The notes beneath the pieces were generated by a model. It made no database searches. It worked only from the letters and a program-made list of their open reading frames with translations, and had not been told where the DNA came from. The position numbers and the translations under genes are program-made. 6,420 nt of DNA from an uncultured Fretibacterium sp. (GTDB lineage: Bacteria; Synergistota; Synergistia; Synergistales; Aminobacteriaceae), in NCBI RefSeq assembly GCF_963548695.1, contig NZ_CAUUWA010000097.1, forward strand, positions 1-6,420, given 5' to 3'. This document shows positions 5,478-6,420 of this stretch, piece after piece; position 1 is the stretch's first letter; each line of letters begins with the position of its first letter.

Positions 5478-5846
5478 TTACGCCTCGGCCGCAGCGGACC
5501 CGTCGGCCTCTTTTTCGGGGCCGTTTTCATGGGCCCAGGCGCACATCAGATCCAGGACGGGAATCAGCGTCCGGCCCCGTTCCGTGAGGCTGTATTCCAC
5601 CTTGGGCGGTATCTGAGGGTACTCCCTGCGCCGCACGAGCCCATCGGCCTCCAGCGCCTTCAACGTCGAGCTGAGCGTTTTGTAGGAGACCTTCCCTATA
5701 TATCTCTTCATTTCGTTGAACCGCACGACGCCGAATTTCGCCAGAGCGTAAAGGACGACCATTTTATATCTTCCGTCAATCAACGACAGGGTGTAACAAA
5801 AACCGCACCCTTCAAAGGATTCCTGAGAAATGCTCCGTTTCGTCAT
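5478..5846 (-). CDS. HxlR-family winged-helix transcriptional regulator
   Basis: 122 residues. The frame is open for much longer upstream, but the family begins at the ATG at 5846: MTKRSISQESFEGCGFCYTL, then LIDGRYKMVVLYALAKFGVV and RFNEMKRYIGKVSYKTLSST as the HTH, LKALEADGLVRRREYPQIPP and KVEYSLTERGRTLIPVLDLM as wing and dimer helix. GGAGA, six bases upstream, supports this start. HxlR proteins are small dimeric repressors or activators, many of which sense aldehydes, quinones or oxidants through a cysteine near the N-terminus. Here Cys14 and Cys17 (CGFC) could play that part. The acidic, Ala-rich tail after about residue 108 is unremarkable. It diverges from a flavin reductase-like gene, its probable target, and precedes the alcohol dehydrogenase on its own strand. 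A TATACT (5870-5865) could be its -10 box, without a good -35. Confidence 0.92.
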   Translation of the reverse strand: MTKRSISQESFEGCGFCYTLSLIDGRYKMVVLYALAKFGVVRFNEMKRYIGKVSYKTLSSTLKALEADGLVRRREYPQIPPKVEYSLTERGRTLIPVLDLMCAWAHENGPEKEADGSAAAEA

Positions 5847-5880
5847 GACAGTTCTCCATCGGAAAGTATAGGCCGCATTC

Positions 5881-5907
5881 GTAAGTACCCCACCTCGATG
5901 TAAGTAC
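5881..5907. repeat. Direct repeats GTAAGTAC, candidate HxlR operator
   Basis: GTAAGTAC occurs at 5881-5888 and again at 5900-5907, 19 bases apart (about two helical turns), between the divergent HxlR and flavin reductase genes. The right copy abuts the T-rich region expected to be the -35 of the flavin reductase promoter. The left copy lies just upstream of the TATACT box of the HxlR gene. Binding at both would suit control of both genes. Confidence 0.5.
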
Positions 5908-5914
5908 TTTTTTT

Positions 5915-5952
5915 CCGTTATCGCCTTGCATATAATGATACAGGCGAGACGG
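5915..5952 (+). promoter_or_regulatory. Flavin reductase promoter: TATAAT box bracketed by an inverted repeat
   Basis: A perfect TATAAT lies at 5931-5936; the -35 is poor (T-run 5908-5914). The box is framed by a dyad: CCGT-TA-TCGCCT (5915-5926) is complementary to AGGCGA-G-ACGG (5942-5952), 10 paired bases with a one-base size difference. A weak -35 plus a dyad over the -10 suggests a regulated promoter, with start near 5943 and a leader of about 70 bases. Confidence 0.6.
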
Positions 5953-6014
5953 AAAAGAGGCAATTCGCGGAAGCATTGGGCGTACCTGGAGACCATTGGG
6001 AAAGGATGATCGTC

Positions 6015-6420
6015 ATGAGAAAGAGTCTGGGTGTTCAGCCGGCACTGTTCCCGATGCCGGTGTTGATGGTGGCGGCATACGACGGCAATGGAAAGACCAA
6101 CGTGATGAACGCCGCCTGGGGACAGATCAGCGCGATGGACAAAGTTGCGCTTTTCATCGACGAGGAGCACAGGACGACGAAGAATATCCGGGAGACGAAG
6201 GCCTTCACGGTCAGCATCGCCGACCTGGATCACATGGCCGAGGCCGATTTCTTCGGCATCGCTACGGGCAACGAGATGGAGGATAAATTTGAACGCACCG
6301 GGTTCCACCAGGTCAGGAGCGCTCACGTCAACGCCCCCATCATCGAGGAGTTCCCCGTGGCGATGGAGTGCGAGCTGCTGGAGATCGTGGACACCGAGAA
6401 CCTTCACTGCGTCATCGGGA
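6015..6420 (+). CDS. Flavin reductase-like FMN-binding split-barrel protein (N-terminal 135 residues, runs off the right edge)
   Basis: The frame is open from the ATG at 6015 to the window end. MRKSLGVQPALFPMPVLMVA is followed by NVMNAAWGQIS (29-39), IDEEHRTTKNIRETKAF (48-64), VSIAD (66-70) and VAMECELLEI (115-124). These are the hallmarks of the flavin-reductase-like/flavoredoxin family, cytoplasmic FMN-binding proteins of about 190 residues. They pass electrons from NAD(P)H or ferredoxin-type donors to flavin or to an unknown acceptor. An AAAGG nine bases upstream favours the ATG at 6015; an in-frame ATG at 6006 is the alternative but would sit directly on that AAAGG. The gene diverges from the HxlR regulator across 168 bases, a familiar pair in anaerobes, so it is probably induced by the HxlR signal. 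The C-terminal third is not visible. Confidence 0.9.
   Translation, partial: MRKSLGVQPALFPMPVLMVAAYDGNGKTNVMNAAWGQISAMDKVALFIDEEHRTTKNIRETKAFTVSIADLDHMAEADFFGIATGNEMEDKFERTGFHQVRSAHVNAPIIEEFPVAMECELLEIVDTENLHCVIG

Noticed and set aside
4364..5616. Long open frames on both strands over the alcohol dehydrogenase gene
   Set aside because: They encode Arg-, Gly- and His-rich low-complexity protein without family motifs, and arise from the GC-rich codons of the real gene.
5847..6407. N-terminal extension of the HxlR frame to 6407
   Set aside because: It would run across the divergent promoter and the flavin reductase gene. HxlR proteins start where the ATG at 5846 and its ribosome-binding site lie.
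1..6420. CRISPR arrays, tRNA or rRNA genes, or riboswitches
   Set aside because: No regularly spaced repeats of CRISPR size, no cloverleaf or rRNA signature sequences and no known riboswitch core were seen on either strand by eye.

Overview
The window holds two kinds of DNA that meet near position 1437. From about 1440 to the right end it is GC-rich with strong GC bias at third codon positions. It carries redox and regulatory genes typical of strictly anaerobic, amino-acid- or sugar-fermenting gut or oral bacteria: an iron-dependent alcohol dehydrogenase, a flavin reductase, and LysR and HxlR regulators beside single effector genes. A Synergistota-like or Clostridia-like anaerobe would fit, but this is inferred from gene content only; no phylogenetic marker is present. 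From 1 to about 1437 the DNA is visibly AT-richer and looks acquired.

Left part (1-1437, everything read on the minus strand). A TIGR02391-family protein (142-954) carries an R-x4-H motif of the HEPN ribonuclease type. Its stop codon overlaps the start of a second gene, which runs off the left edge, in an ATGA junction. This is the best candidate for a defence or toxin-type module. Just upstream lie the wrecks of two insertion sequences. One is an IS30-type transposase start (1228-1320) with a likely terminal repeat near 1413-1437. The other is an IS5-type transposase fragment (about 1013-1224) with a frameshift; its left terminus seems to begin inside the IS30 gene, which suggests nested insertion.

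Junction zone (1421-1838). A short membrane-protein N-terminus (1421-1525) stops exactly in the IS30 end. Upstream of it is the C-terminal third of a short-chain dehydrogenase (1560 to about 1826) that lacks the catalytic Tyr/Lys. Both look like decaying remnants of a former operon downstream of the LysR gene.

Right part (1825-6420). A LysR regulator (1825-2709, minus) diverges from a secreted alpha/beta hydrolase (2981-4069, plus). In the hydrolase the usual nucleophile elbow reads GICGWGG, with no Ser in it. The hydrolase converges on an Fe-dependent alcohol dehydrogenase (4171-5337, minus), and the two share a hairpin terminator. Upstream of the dehydrogenase an HxlR-type regulator (5478-5846, minus) diverges from a flavin reductase-like gene (6015 to the window end). 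Their intergenic region contains a TATAAT box bracketed by a dyad, plus two copies of GTAAGTAC. The likely theme of this half is inducible handling of reactive carbonyl, ester or quinone-like compounds, controlled by two divergent regulator-target pairs.
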